A program made the position numbers and the translations under genes. The notes under the pieces were generated by a model. It was not told the origin of the DNA. It worked only from the letters and a program-made list of their open reading frames with translations, and ran no database searches. From Roridomyces roridus (taxonomy: Eukaryota; Basidiomycota; Agaricomycetes; Agaricales; Mycenaceae), in assembly GCA_029378245.1 (NCBI GenBank), contig JARKIF010000029.1, forward strand, positions 124,001 through 188,000: DNA of 64,000 nt, read 5' to 3'. Below, in pieces: positions 45,709 to 57,488 of the stretch. Within the stretch, counting starts at the first letter, position 1. Each line of letters begins with the position of its first letter.

Positions 45709-48700
45709 ATGCCTTGGAAAGCGAAGAGCAGCACATCCAAATCGGCGGTGCAACACTGTCGTTGGTGTAACCGCTATCGCGATGCACGGGGATTCAAGCA
45801 GCATACGGAGCTGTGCCACGCGAATGATCAGCTGCGTCGGCTTCAAAAACGGCGCCGTCCCGGCGAGCAATGTGAATCTCAAGTGGGTGAGGAAGAATAC
45901 TATGGCCCCGTTTGTTTTCATCTTGTTTCCGGCATCCAGCGTCTGACTTTGATTTTTGCGCAAGGTGCCGGGGAATGTGGATGTCGAGATGGATTCTGCG
46001 CCTCCAGATTCTTCCACTGACCTCGATGGTGCGCGCGTCTCACTTGCGCCCCCTTTATTCTTATCTGGGATGTTTTCAGAGCCCATGGGAGACCCGCCCC
46101 CTCCCATCATCCCCGCCTACATTTTAATCGAGCCGCATCCGAAGGATGTGGGGAATCTTCCTCAACGCATTCCGCTAGACCAATCAACTGGTTGCGATGA
46201 CACTGACACTCGGTCGTATGCCACAAATTGGATAGACATTGCGAAGCCCTACGCTCCGTGGAGGACTTTGGCTGATTTCGAGTACACTGAAGGCGCGGTG
46301 AAGGGCTTGCTTAAATCCGACCTCATTGACTTTCAGCTCAAACGAATTGGGGGTGATTGGACGGAGGGGCGTTCCAAGATATCTCTACAAAACTATCGCG
46401 AGTATCGACATGCCCTCACCTGCGCCACCACTGCGGGCGTCCAGGTGCGGCAAATTCTTTTTGCTTGGATTCTTATATGGCTGAACTCTGTTTAGTTTCA
46501 CAAAGGAACGGCCGAAGCAAAAATCTGGGGCGAGACACGCAAATACTCATTCTTCTATCGCAACCCCTGGGAGTGGATCAAAACACTACTCCAAGACCCC
46601 TCTCTTGCATGCCACAGCAACTGGAAGTCGCGGAAGATGTTCTACTCGGAAGGAGACCACACCGAGCGGTTTGTCAACGAACCCTGGACAGGGAATCGTT
46701 GGTGGGAAGTCGATGTGCGTGTATTTATTGTCCACTCTTCCGCGTGGGCTGACACAAATCACAGGATGAGCTCCCACAACCGAATCCGTTCGCGCACTGC
46801 TGGCTCCCTCTCCACATCTGGCTTGATAAAGGTCTCGTCACGAAGCACGTCAAGATGTTTCCAATCGTGCTTCGAGCTTTGTGGCTTCCGTCCGAGATTC
46901 GCAATGCATCAGGGAATGGCGGGGGCGTTTTCATCGGTTTTATGGTTGTCGTACGTGTCACCCTTGATATTACTACCCACAATGCTCATGCTGGCCCAGG
47001 TAACCGACCCGGGCGACCCCGACGATCGTACCGACGCTCAAAACTACGAGTGGGCTCAATTTCGTCGGGAAATATATCAGCAAGTCCTCGAGACAATCTT
47101 CGCGGCGCTCTACCGCCCTGCGTGCACTGGGGAGACTATCACTTGTGCTGACAACGTCACTCGCGTGTTCTACCCTGGCTTCCTCATCGAGTCTTTAGAC
47201 ATGGAGGAGGCGTGGAATTTCACGTGCTGCCGCGCGGGCAGGGCTAACTTTCCCTGTCCTCGATGTCTCGTTCGGCAAGGGATGCTGGGGTGTCTACAGA
47301 AAAGGTTTCCTCTACGAACAACTCAAACGATGCGACGTGTGGTGCAGCAAGCTCAAAGAGCAGCTACGGCGACACGAAAGGAGGAGATGTTGCGGGGAAC
47401 AGGATTACACGATGTTATTGTGAGTGCCCCGACCTTGTTCACTAAAGCTCTAACCAGCCCAAAAGCATTTCATGTGGAATTTCCGTTTCTGTGATCCATA
47501 TTTATCCGTTACATATGACTTGCTGCACGCTGGGGAAATGGGAAAATGGGGTCATCATCTTTGGGAACTCACACTTAAAATCCTCCGGGACTTGAAGCTC
47601 TCGTCTGAGGCGACCCGCATGTGAGTGACATCACACTTTGTTAATGCCAGTGATACAATTTAGCTACGAACAGAATGGGTGAATTCCCGCGTTGGCCGAA
47701 CTTGAAGCATATCAACGATTTGGCGACGAAAGATTTTACCGATGGGCAAACTCACTTCGATATTTTGAAGGTAGGGTATTGTACATGTGGTTGAGTTTCT
47801 GTTGATGTCCGGCAGTGCATCATATTTGTACTTGTCCAGATTTTACCTCCTGGAAACTCTCTTATCCCGTGCACTCGGGCGCTGTTGCAATTCAGGATGA
47901 TGGCCGGGCTGAAGGTCGCAACTGAAAGCCGGATCAATTTAATTAAAGCTTTCATTCGCAGCTACGAGGTCTGTTGTGAGGTGCGATCATATCTTCCGAT
48001 GTTATTCCACTCTGATCTATTTTCTGCCCAGCGGGTTCACGAGGAATACGGCAAGAACTTCAATTTCCCCAAGCAGCATGCGCTGGTGCATGCTGTCGAC
48101 GACATTCTCGACAAAGGGTCGCTTCAACATGCCACAACGCGAATGGGTGAAGGGACCCATCAAGAGGTTGCTCAACATTACGCGGCAACGAACTTTCGTG
48201 ACGTCGATGGCCAGGTAAGTTGTTCGCATATAAATACTTTATGTAACTGGTCCAACTGATTTAAAACACGAAGATCTCCACCCGCGATGAGGAGCAAGAG
48301 GCGGTAGCTCGAACGCGTCTCCTCGTCGATGAATTCAACGCCCAACTGGCCAAGCAGCAGGGACAAGAGGATGATGCTCACACACGGGAGGAAGCGGCGC
48401 AATTCGGTGTCAGAGGTACTGGCAGAACCATCCCCAAGTCGAAGCTGCCCCCCGTGGATGCTGACAACCAGTGGATCTTTGGCTCGCCATTGCGGCACGG
48501 CGACAGCCGCAGCTACGAGGATCTGTACGCTGCAGGGGACCCCGTCTTCCGTAATTTCGACTCGCGACTGCGTGCCTTCCTGCATCAACAATTTCCAACC
48601 GAGTACCTGACTTATGAGGACAAGATTGAGGTGTGTATCTTTTTTTTCGCGCGGTTGGAATTCATTAACCCTTGAAAGATCGAGATTTTCCGGTGTGTCT

Positions 48701-49137
48701 ATGTCACCTATCAATCGAAGGACGACTGGACTCTCTGTGAGGACATTCTCCGATGCAACGACAACTGGTATAACAGTGGCCCGCGTCGCGACTGTGTTCT
48801 CTACAATTCTGACAAGCCTGGGCTGGCTGTGGCACGGCTTCGTGCCCTTGTCCGCTGTCGCTTGCCTTCCAAGCGTGTCGTGGACCTCGCCGTCGCTCGA
48901 GAGATGAAACACAGCAACTGGCGTCCGCGCACGTCGTGGGATGGGTGTTTCGTCTTCTCTGAAGAGGCTGACTTGTCTTTTCTGCTCATGGACTACGTTA
49001 TTCGGGGTGCTTTGCTTGCCCCGGTTCGCCCGCACTCGTCATCTCGCTCACAGGCGAACCTTCATTTTTTCGTGGACGTAGTAGATGGCGACATGTTCTT
49101 GCGTTGCCTCAATGCCAAAAAACATGTATGCTATTGA
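45709..49137 (+). CDS. Plavaka transposase
   Basis: Eleven exons with GT-AG introns total 2895 bases (964 residues) without an in-frame stop. Boundaries: 45709-45882, 45965-46444, 46496-46714, 46765-46950, 47000-47419, 47466-47620, 47674-47770, 47816-47980, 48032-48214, 48274-48630, 48679-49137. A C2H2-like zinc finger opens the protein (CRWCNRYRDARGFKQHTELCH). Plavaka signatures follow: PPPPIIPAYI, a FYRNPWEWIKTLLQDP block, a segment reading HFMWNFRFCDPYLSVTYDLL, LLHAGEMGKWGHHLW, FPRWPNLKHI, FTDGQTHFDILK, FNFPKQHALVH, and MGEGTHQEVAQHY. The Asp, Asp and Glu residues in these blocks fit the DDE nuclease core, though exact assignment needs an alignment. The copy appears intact and may be active. 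Confidence 0.85.
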
Positions 49138-49329
49138 ATAAATGTTGTTTGAGGATCTACCAGACGTGATTCTGCCCAATTAGCCCTGATCGCCATCTGA
49201 CAGCCCTCTGGTAATTATCTGACAACCCCTTATGCTGTCTGACCAGCCTGATCAGCAATGGTCTGGACGTTATCGCCCATGGTCATGATCTAACAAGGCT
49301 AAAAGGGCTTATCAGGGAAAAAATAAAGT

Positions 49330-50317
49330 TGCGACATTTTGGGAGAACGCGAGGTTGAACATTGCGCTGTGGACGAGGAAATGAAAAACTAATCATTGAA
49401 AGGAAGCGGGCAGACTCACCAAATTGCCGCGGGGGCAGCGGTTTGGAAGGTGAGACGAATGAGGGAGTTGATGAAGTTGGCGGTGTGCGACATGGCGTTC
49501 TTGCGGTTTTTGAGAAGAAAGTACGCGGTTGTGCACGTAAGGAAAACATCTCCAGCTTTGAGAAACGATTAGAAACGAAGGATCTCGACCTGAAATACGC
49601 ACCGAACACAGTACTCAAATGGATCGCAACTGAATGAACGGTCAGTCGCTCGAGTCTACTTTCTCAACACCAAAACTTACACCACATCGAGATTGAATGA
49701 TCGAGGGCTGTATGGATGTAAAATGTCTGCGAAAATCGTTGAGATGACGGATAGAAATTTTATCTGCGCGACTCACCCCCACACACATGGCAAAGTACGC
49801 GAAAGCAAAGATCCCGCAAATCAGCGTTACAACAAACCGCCTTTTGGTTACAGCCCAGAGGCGATAACAAAAGTAGGCTTGCACGTAGAGGTCGATGCTC
49901 GCGACCTGGTGCGGATGAATATGTGAGGGACGAAGAGTAATACGAGGAACGCACCATCAAAGGAGTACCCGAAACCCACCAAGCCGTGTAATTCAACTGA
50001 ATCGCGCCGTCCAGATCGCCGAAATACAGGATGAACTGAATCCATATGACGGCGTTGAGCAAGATATCAGGAGGCAAGCAAAGGGAGGAACGGAGACGAC
50101 GTACAAAGCGTGAACAGACTCCCACACCGTCATAAGCACCAAGAAGGCCACGGTGAGCTTCAGACCCATCTTATACGTCGCCGTACCGTGTAAATTACTA
50201 GTTGACGAATTGGAACGACAATATCCCCTGCAGGAGAAGGTCTATGCAGCCTCCGACGAGCTTGGCGATATAGATGAGCGGGATCGAAAAGCCGAGGAAT
50301 GATTCTGACTCACCCAT
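49330..50317 (-). pseudogene. Truncated DUF6534-family membrane protein gene
   Basis: It starts at 50317 (MGESESFLGFSIPLIYIAKL). Seven-helix DUF6534 features follow: GGCIDLLLQGILSFQFVN, YKMGLKLTVAFLVLMTVW, FGDLDGAIQLNYTAWW, VASIDLYVQAYFCYRLWAV, and the C-terminal domain with AGDVFLTCTTAYFLL then SHTANFINSLIRLTFQTAAP. One frame change after FQFVN (about 50215) breaks the first part. The reading ends with AMFNLAFSQ at about 49350. The last conserved segment of the family (usually a PKLY-like motif and a tail) is missing where Plavaka subterminal DNA begins. A membrane receptor-like family of unknown function that is expanded in agaricomycetes. Confidence 0.6.
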
Positions 50318-51521
50318 GGCCCCAGCCACTGCATACAGATACGAAGATCTTCTCCTGTGAGTCTGACATTGTGGTGGGACGAGCCAATTTACGAGCACGA
50401 GGAAAAGCTTTATACATTACAGAAAACACGATTGACATCAGAAATTCCCCGGCTGCCGCCGTGATGATAGAAAACTCTCCTCCTAAGTCCCTGAGACACG
50501 AACGAAAGGGGGCATAGCGAAAAAAACTGCAGAGGTGAGCAGTGTTGAGTGGGTCCCTGCCGTTTGCTGAAACGAGGAAATCCAGTCCTGAGCAACCCAA
50601 GCATGCGGGTAAACACAAACGAAGCTGATATAATACCTGGGGATTCTGTGCGCTCGGAGCTCCACGTCCCCGAAAATCCGGGGAAGGGAGAGGTATACTG
50701 AGGGGCGCCAGACAGAGCTTCAATTGATTCAAATGGCGGCCGTGGAGCGATGCAAGACCAATGCAACTTGCAAGACGGAGGTGGGGCGGTGGGAGCGCGC
50801 AGAAAGGGAAACAGTCGAGGGGGGGTAGAGCTTGGCGGCGTAGAGAGTTTGGGTTAGGGATTTTGTAGGGATTCCACGAGACAGACAGAGGCACCGGCTT
50901 GCAATCGGCCCTGCGTGTTGTTGGTGCTGGTCAAGCCTGGCTAATGTTGTCATCTGTTGTGCACACTTTCCATTTCGGGAAGTGGCACTTGTCCTTGACC
51001 AATGACCCGCACCATCGCCTCTGGGGTCTGACCCATTCTGAGCCTTCCTGGCTTAGAAGTAGACTGTAGCGCCTCTCCACAGGGTTTGGTATGGCTGCGC
51101 TGGCAAACGAGTCAGATTGTTCATCGAGTCGGAGTCCACGCCGGCGCCGTAAACACTGAACGAGCAATTCAAGACAAATCCAAGAGCAATCACCAAGTAC
51201 TGGCCCAGGCCTTCCATGCACTCCGCCCGGGGACCCTCTCTTAGGCCCAATCTTCTCACTCCCGTGAGCCGAAACTAGGCACAAGGTGACAGGGTCCTTC
51301 ATCGAAATTAACCGGTACACCATCTGGCGTTATGGCCACTCAAGATCGCGTGCGCCCTCGGAAGCTATCTCTCCGCCAATGCCAATCGATGATTCCCGAC
51401 ACTCTTGCAATATAACGCTTACATATTCCAACACATTGCGCCATCGCGCAGGAAGATGATGAAGAGTAGCTTCCTTTATATCCTGGCGCCGCTCCGCCTT
51501 CCGCCTCTTTCCCAGCCTACC
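50318..51521. other. Divergent intergenic region, no gene seen
   Basis: About 1.2 kb between the DUF6534 remnant (-) and the MFS gene (+). Overlapping minus-strand frames at 50310-50953 look non-coding. A pyrimidine/TATA-like CCTTTATATCC is found about 45 bases before the MFS ATG. Confidence 0.4.
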
Positions 51522-53642
51522 ATGTCGTCGCATCGGGACTCGATTGACAAGTCGAACGTACTCGCCAGCCCCACCGTTTCCGTGGCGGGAGCCACCGACT
51601 CTGGAGATTCGGCTCATTACATCAAGGACCTCGACTACACCCCGGAGGAAGAGAAGGCCGTGATCAGCATCCTCGACACACGCCTATTCCCCGCCGTCCT
51701 CCTGACGACCTTTGTTCTCAACATGGACCGCACGAATCTCTCCAACGCTATCTCCGACGGCCTACCCAAAGACTTGGGCTTCACGATCAACACGGTCAAT
51801 ACGGCGATCGCAATTTACTCCGTCGTATTCTCATTAGCTTGTTTGTATGTCCGTCGTCTCTCTGTCAAACCGATGTCTGACCATTCCAGCTCGGGAGCCG
51901 TGATGTCTAAACTGGTCGGACCTTCACGATGTGCGTTGCAATCAACTTTGAGGGACATGAACGCTGACATTTGCATAGGGATACCTATCCTGATGGCCTC
52001 ATGGGTGCGTCCTCCTCCATCTAGTCTCCCACCCCGCTCATCCGTTTTTCAGGGCATCGTCACGCTCGCACACGCCGCAATCAAAGACACCGCAGGCTTC
52101 ATGTGTGTTCGCGTCTGTGAGCCTTCCAAACTATCCGCACCCCAAACCGTTCTTGAATTTCCCTCCAGTCATCGCACTCACCGAAGGCGGCGTCATCCCC
52201 TCGACTTTGATTTATCTTGGTGGATTTTACAAGGGCACCGAGTTGACGACGCGGTTGGCGTGGTTCTGGGGTATTCAGGTGCGTTTGCCAACTCTTTCTT
52301 ATTGCATTACGCTTATGAGCTGCAGTCGATTGCTAGCGCCGTCAGCGGACTCATGGCGAGCGGTTTACTCCAGCTGAGGGGACGAGGAGGGTTGGAAGGG
52401 TGGAAGTGGCTTTTCCTCGTGGTATGTCCCAGTCAAATGCCCGAGACGTTGACTAACAATCCATAGGACGGAATCATCACCATGGCTGTATCGGTCTTCA
52501 TCTGGTTCTACTTGCCTCGTAGCGTCGCACAAACATCCGGCGGTCTGCGGGGTTTTAAGCCTTGGTTTAACGAGCGCCAGATTCAGATCGCTTTCACCCG
52601 GGTGATTCGAGACGATATATCCAAGCGCAAATACGAGTGAGTGCATCTTATTTTATACGTCCTTTATCCTGACTTTTCCAGATCACGTCCCACACGAAAC
52701 GACTTCCTCAATGCAGCCAAAGACCTTAGTGAGTTCATTCTCGTTTCCCCGAGAACCTTTCTAACCTCATAACTAGCGCTATGGGGACACTTCCTGATCA
52801 CCGTGCTCATACTGACACCGACCAACCCACTCGGCACTTGTACGCACATCCCTCGCCTGCTTTCTTCGCGTTTCTCATTTGCCTAGACCTTCCAACTGTC
52901 ATCAAATCCTTCGACTTTAACGTCTTCGTATCCAACGCACTCACCGCGCCGCCCTACGTCCTCCAATGCATAATCAGCATCACTCTCATTCGACACGCGG
53001 AGAAAGTCGGCCAGCGGGCGTTGCATGGGGCTTTTGGTTGTACGTCGCTCCTCCTCTTCGTCGTTCAATCTTCTGACGCGGGTATCCAGCGGCGTGGCAG
53101 ATGGTCGGCTGGATCATACTCCGCGCCATGCCGCATTCCGCTCCCCGCGGCGCCAAGTGAGTTGAATTCCATCTATCAGTAAAACCGTTCGCTAAGTACT
53201 CGCTCAGATACTTTGGCGCCGTATTCCTAGCCAGCTGGCCATACAACCACCCGCTCAACATCGGTTGGATGTCTGAGAATTCGGGCAGCATCGGCCAGCG
53301 CACCGTCTCCTCCGGCGGGGTCATCTTTGCTGCGAATATTTATGGGACTTGGGCGTCGCAGATCTACCAGGCTAGCGATGCCCCAGATTTCAAACGCGGG
53401 AATTCGGCCAATATCGCCGTCGCTGGTGCCGCCGTCATCTCGTGGTTCGTACTGTTGGATTTATCGGATTGAGTAACCGACTTACCTTGCTGTCCAGGAT
53501 CGCTCAAAGGCAGTATTATTTGCATCTCAACAGAGTACGGGCGCAAAAGTATGCAGAGCTTACCGAAGCGGAGAAGACGGTCGAGGACAGGGAGAAGGAG
53601 GTGAAGGGAAACAAGAGTCTGAGCTTCAAATTTGTAACATAG
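51522..53642 (+). CDS. MFS transporter, allantoate-permease (Dal5-like) family
   Basis: The start MSSHRDSIDKSNV is followed by a hydrophilic leader, then membrane helices. Signatures of the anion:cation symporter family are LNMDRTNLSNAISDGL in the first loop, PILMASWGIVTLAHAA, ALTEGGVIPSTLIYLGGFYK, TTRLAWFWGIQ, and SASGL-like VSGLMASGL. A long central loop has NERQIQIAFTRVIRDD. Late helices contain NHPLNIGWMSEN and FAANIYGTWASQIYQ. The cytoplasmic tail is basic (KEVKGNKSLSFKF). About ten introns of 45-80 bases, all GT-AG, keep the frame. It would import allantoate, ureidosuccinate or a related organic anion; the substrate is not determined. Confidence 0.85.
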
Positions 53643-53704
53643 GAAGAGAGTATCGTTCCGGATAGTTCATTGGAGGGACGAAGAGGGATTGGATCTGGCA
53701 CGTT

Positions 53705-53985
53705 CGAGGGGCCACTCGTACGTCCCAACGGAGAACTGTGGTACACACTCGCACGCTGATTACATTAATATTCCGAGTGAGTGACATTCGTTTTCCTGAA
53801 ACGCAAGGAAGGACTTACATGAGGAACTCAGAAACTGCGACGTTGGCCAGAGCTCGAGGGGCCAGTCGTACGTCACAACGGAGAACTGTGGTACAGACTC
53901 CGACGCGGATTACGCTAATATTCCGAGTGAGTGGCGTTCATTTTCTTGAAACGCACGCAAGGCTTACATGAGGAACTCAGAAACG
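53705..53985 (+). repeat. Tandem direct repeat, two units of about 130 bases, period 150
   Basis: Unit 1 (about 53705-53835) and unit 2 (about 53855-53985) share CGTACGTC, CAACGGAGAACTGTGGTACA, TAATATTCCGAGTGAGTG and ATGAGGAACTCAGAAAC in the same order with scattered mismatches. It lies just downstream of the MFS stop, in non-coding DNA. Confidence 0.7.
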
Positions 53986-54189
53986 TGCTTGGATCTACAT
54001 AGTCTTGGAATTAAATCAATGGCCACTGACTTATTTCGAGGTTGGGCGTTGGTCCAGTATGAGTCTACTTATGGCCCCAGAATTTTGGTAGGAAGACTCT
54101 TCGACGTTGTACCAGTACGCGTTGAAAATCCATGCCCAACTGGCGGCGAGGATGAAGAGCGAGACACTAATGCCGCGCTATGCAAGTTG

Positions 54190-54490
54190 CAAGTTGTATC
54201 CGTCACCCAGTTGCACGAGGTGTGCACCTGCGAGCAATTACTCGTCCACGGGTGCGTTTAGTAGCAGGGATGGCCCGTTCGATTCGGGGCTGGGTCATAG
54301 ATCGACCGTCGAATAATTTTCTTGCTCTTTGATTTGGAAATCGAAGCCTAGCTAGCATGTGCCATGAAATCCCAATGGAAGCGGAACCGACTCACTGAAT
54401 ACCGCAGTATGCGAGCTACACCCCGTGTGACCCAGTTGCACGAGTATGTGACGAGGGACAACCCGTTCGATTCGGGGCTGAGTCTTACCC
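54190..54490 (+). repeat. Two tRNA-derived (SINE-like) units in tandem
   Basis: Two copies of a CACCCAGTTGCACGAG / GACCCAGTTGCACGAG block are each followed 50-80 bases later by CCCGTTCGATTCGGGGCTG(A/G)GTC, a B-box-like core similar to the repeats at 10.8 and 12.2 kb. This suggests one dispersed pol III-derived family in this genome. Confidence 0.55.
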
Positions 54491-54883
54491 CGGCGAAAAT
54501 GCGTTTTTGTTCATCATTCTTGGATATATGGGCAGACTCGCATTTCCGTATTCTACGCGCGGGAAATATGGCCCACCAGTGACTCGTGATCGGAAAATGA
54601 GGCCTAGATAGGTGAAATCAATGCTGGGGCCGCATCGACCTATTTCGACCACATTTCGACCCGTCACCCAACATGTGAGTGGCGCCAGCAACGTTCCAAA
54701 TTAAATTGCCGCCGTCAGCGTCAATTGGTTCAGTTCAGAATCCTTTACCTGGAGAGACGGTCGAAATAATAGCACGGTAACCGATACAAAACCGCGGGCA
54801 TGGACACCGATGCGATATATATTGGCTTCGAATTCGTCTACTCCAAATCTAAACTTATCATGGAGCTTACCATCCGTCCTGCC

Positions 54884-55082
54884 TATTGAATTTGACAACT
54901 GATCTAATACAGGAGCTGGGGGACTTGCACTTGCAAGCCCCCGTATATATACTACATGCAATGCTGCGCCGCAGCTCTGCGCAGACTACGGCGCAGCCAT
55001 AGAAGCAAATACGCGGCGTTCTAAATACGCCCAGGCCCGTCACGGTGGTTTCTCCGTTCACACAGCAGGCCTATTCCCAACA
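54884..55082 (-). mobile_element. Solo LTR, minus orientation, target duplication CTGCC
   Basis: On the minus strand it starts TGTTGGGAATAGGCCTGCTG and ends AATTCAATA. Its flanks repeat CTGCC (54879-54883 and 55083-55087). It contains a TATATATAC core and a CTTGCAAGTGCAAG stretch, as LTR promoters do. It is nearly identical to the second copy; the only larger difference is six additional bases. The TGTTGG start and 5-base duplication suggest a Ty1/copia-type retrotransposon. Confidence 0.8.
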
Positions 55083-55520
55083 CTGCCACTCTCCCCAACC
55101 ATACGTGCCCTTACCTGCAACCTACTCGATCCCCCCATATTATGGAACAACAACCCGAGCGTGGACGCGCCCCGACACGACGGGAACCTCGAAGCGAGGG
55201 AGATCATCGGCGACGGGGACTCGAACACGCTCGAACGACTGGTGGACGAGGCGACGGCGACCATCTCGGAGGCCTTCTCAGTGCTTCTGGGGGATAGGAC
55301 TCAACCCTCTGAATTTGCACACACCGTCGTCCGTCTTCGTCTGTCGCCGGCTTTGGAAGCGTGGCGCGCGACACAGTTGGCTGCAGGCCGCATTCTGCCT
55401 GCCAAGGGCCACGGTCTGCGACGCGTCTCGGACACTATCATCAAGCTTCTCGGTTTGGAGGACTGGCCCGAACCGTTACTCACCGCCAACATTCTCTTTG
55501 GTGCAGGATGGACGACACTA

Positions 55521-55713
55521 TGTTGGGAATAGGCCCGCTGTGTGAACGGAGAAACCACGGGCCTGGGAGTATTTAGAACGCCGCGTATTTGCTTCTACGG
55601 CTGCGCCGTAGTCTGCGCAGAGCTGCGGCGCAGCATTGCATGTAGTATATATACGGGGGCTTGCAAGTGCAAGTCCCCCAGCTCCTGTATTAGATCAGTT
55701 GTCAAATTCAATA
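55521..55713 (+). mobile_element. Solo LTR, plus orientation, target duplication CACTA
   Basis: It starts TGTTGGGAATAGGCCCGCTG and ends AATTCAATA, flanked by CACTA (55516-55520 and 55714-55718). A TATA-like GTATATATAC lies at 55644-55653. It is the inverted near-copy of 54884-55082. No internal retrotransposon genes remain, consistent with LTR-LTR recombination. Confidence 0.8.
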
Positions 55714-56860
55714 CACTACTCATCGGAGGGAATGACCCGCACACACTGTTCAGCAATTACATCGTGAGCACCGCATTTTATCTCGAGCACGGTTATGCGC
55801 GTGCATTCCCCTCCTTCGAGACGCTCTTGCACGATGCCTTGCAGGACCCACACGCCCTCGCGACACCGGTGGGACACGATAATCGTGCGGGGGCAATCGC
55901 CGGCGCTCGGTACATCCGTGCCAAATGTGCTTTGGAAGAACGTGCTGCTGGCGTCGCGGTTCTGAATCACATGACCGCGCGCCTCTCCTCCCGACGTGCA
56001 GCGCAAGTCGTGTACTACGCAGAATCCAGCCTCCTCGGCATGGTCGCCGAGTCCATAGCCCGGGGATTCGATCCCGCTGCCATTCTCTCCGATCTCGTCT
56101 TCAGCAACAGCGGTACCGACGTTCTCGACGTGGGCTCGGATCTGGTGAACAGCGAGCTCTTCAATTCGTTCCTCAACACGGAGGATATCGCCGGTGCCCC
56201 CGATGGCGTGCTCACCGAGGCGGCGCTGGGTCGCGTGTACGATGCTTTTGCCCACGTGGGCGCATGCGTCTTGGGTGCCCGCTGGGCTGAACCGACGGCC
56301 CAGATCTGCTCGCAGTTGTTCAATTGGCATACCCTCAACGGCCGCCACTTTTTCTTGCGCCGTTGCGTTTTGGGTACGCCAAGATGCTCGAGGCGAGGTG
56401 CGATCCGAGACGAGCGCAGGGTCAGCGGGAGGCAGATTTCGACGAGGCATTCGACGAGAAGCTGGGTACGACGGGGTTCAGTAGCTATAGGCCGCTGGAG
56501 ACGGCGTGCAATGGGGCTGAACCTGTCTGTGACAGGTTGGAGGAGTTTTTGGCCTTGAGTCCCGATCGTAAGCATCTCATCGGGTTCTGGTCGGTGGTGA
56601 TGCAGCCCTTGGCCTATGCGCGCGCCGGGATCGTGGATGCCGTGTGGGAGGAGGGGTTTTGTGAGAAGTTGGGGTGTGCATTGGCTAAGACCTATGCGCG
56701 CGGGTTGGTGAGGGAAATTTCATGGCTGACGGCGCATGCGAGCCACCACTGCTGGCAGATCAATTATTTGATGGAGGCGGCGATGTGGGGGAGCTTTTTG
56801 GACGATGGGGAGTTGAATGGGCGTCTGGATAGGTTTGAGGGCGAGAAAGATGCGGCGTGA

Positions 56861-57488
56861 AGAAGTACATACGCGAATGAAAAGTTTGAGACTTGTTTCA
56901 TGCGACTTGAATCGGAATACATATGACCTTTTTTATCGTTGTAAATTATCTGTGCTGAGAACGGAGGTTTTATGTTGAGGACAGAGGTCGCAGAGGTAGT
57001 TTATATGGTTCCTGGTCAGTTCTGGTATGTACACGATTACCGAGCTGCGAGGTTCGAGTGTTGATTGGCGACATCACGAGGTCAGAGGTCACAGATCATG
57101 CTGTGCCAGCCAAATTGGGATACACCACGCTTACTCACGCTCGACCATGGTCCACCAGCATCCATTGGCATACGCTCCCCAAGACGAACCGTGGTTTACC
57201 GCGATGAAATCCTATTCCGAGCCATACCGCCGTTCAAGTTTAAAAAGGGTGGCCAAGGCGTGCTTATCCTTCCCCAACTATACCATCCAACTCGTCTAAA
57301 TCGCCGGCCGTCTACAAAACAACCACTCGTGGGGATCTCTTCTTCTCGTGAAAGACATTTCTGACCCTTGTATAGTTTCTTTTAACCCGAACCTCACTCG
57401 CTACCTCAATCTCCGCAAGTTTACATTATACAAGGTACTTATCTTTGATTCGAATTTTCCCCATAACTTTCTAAAGTCCCTGCCATAG
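56861..57488. other. Spacer upstream of the HECT-like gene
   Basis: About 630 bases. No gene seen; promoter of the gene starting at 57489. Confidence 0.4.

Larger units (their letters stand above)
43420..49316. mobile_element. Plavaka-type (CACTA/CMC superfamily) DNA transposon, about 5.9 kb
   Basis: The element carries two divergent genes: the transposase (45709-49137, +) and a companion (44045-45577, -). Both subterminal regions hold clustered CTGATCAGG and TGGTCAG motifs (about 43460-43530 and 49190-49285) absent elsewhere. The proposed ends are CCTGATA... on the left and, read inward on the other strand, CCTGATA... on the right. I could not find a convincing target duplication, so the end points may be off by some tens of bases. 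Plavaka is known from basidiomycetes as a lineage of CMC transposons. Confidence 0.7.
54810..56860 (+). pseudogene. Unrecognised protein gene broken by two solo LTRs and a frameshift
   Basis: The coding sense starts near 54810 (MRYILASNSS), reaches LPSVLP, and is cut by a solo LTR (54884-55082). It resumes with LSPTIRALTCNLLDPP and continues in one frame to NILFGAGW before a second solo LTR (55521-55713). It then resumes with LLIGGNDPHTLFSNYI. A further one-base loss near 56370 changes frame between HTLNGRHFFLR and GYAKMLEARCD; the stop is at 56858-56860. Each LTR removed with one target copy rejoins the frame. I do not recognise the family. It looks all-helical, with DVGSDLVNSELFNSFLNTED as the most distinctive conserved-looking segment and no Asp-rich terpene-synthase motif. 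About 500-550 residues are recoverable. Confidence 0.7.

Noticed and set aside
54884..55713. A single giant palindromic element or an inversion bounded by inverted repeats
   Set aside because: Each arm has its own distinct 5-base target duplication and the coding segment between them is in the same orientation as the flanking gene, so two separate solo LTR insertions explain the data better.
54810..56860. Terpene synthase identity for the LTR-hit gene
   Set aside because: It has an all-helical look and an NSE-like stretch, but no DDxxD-type motif is visible and the pattern does not match class I synthases that I know.
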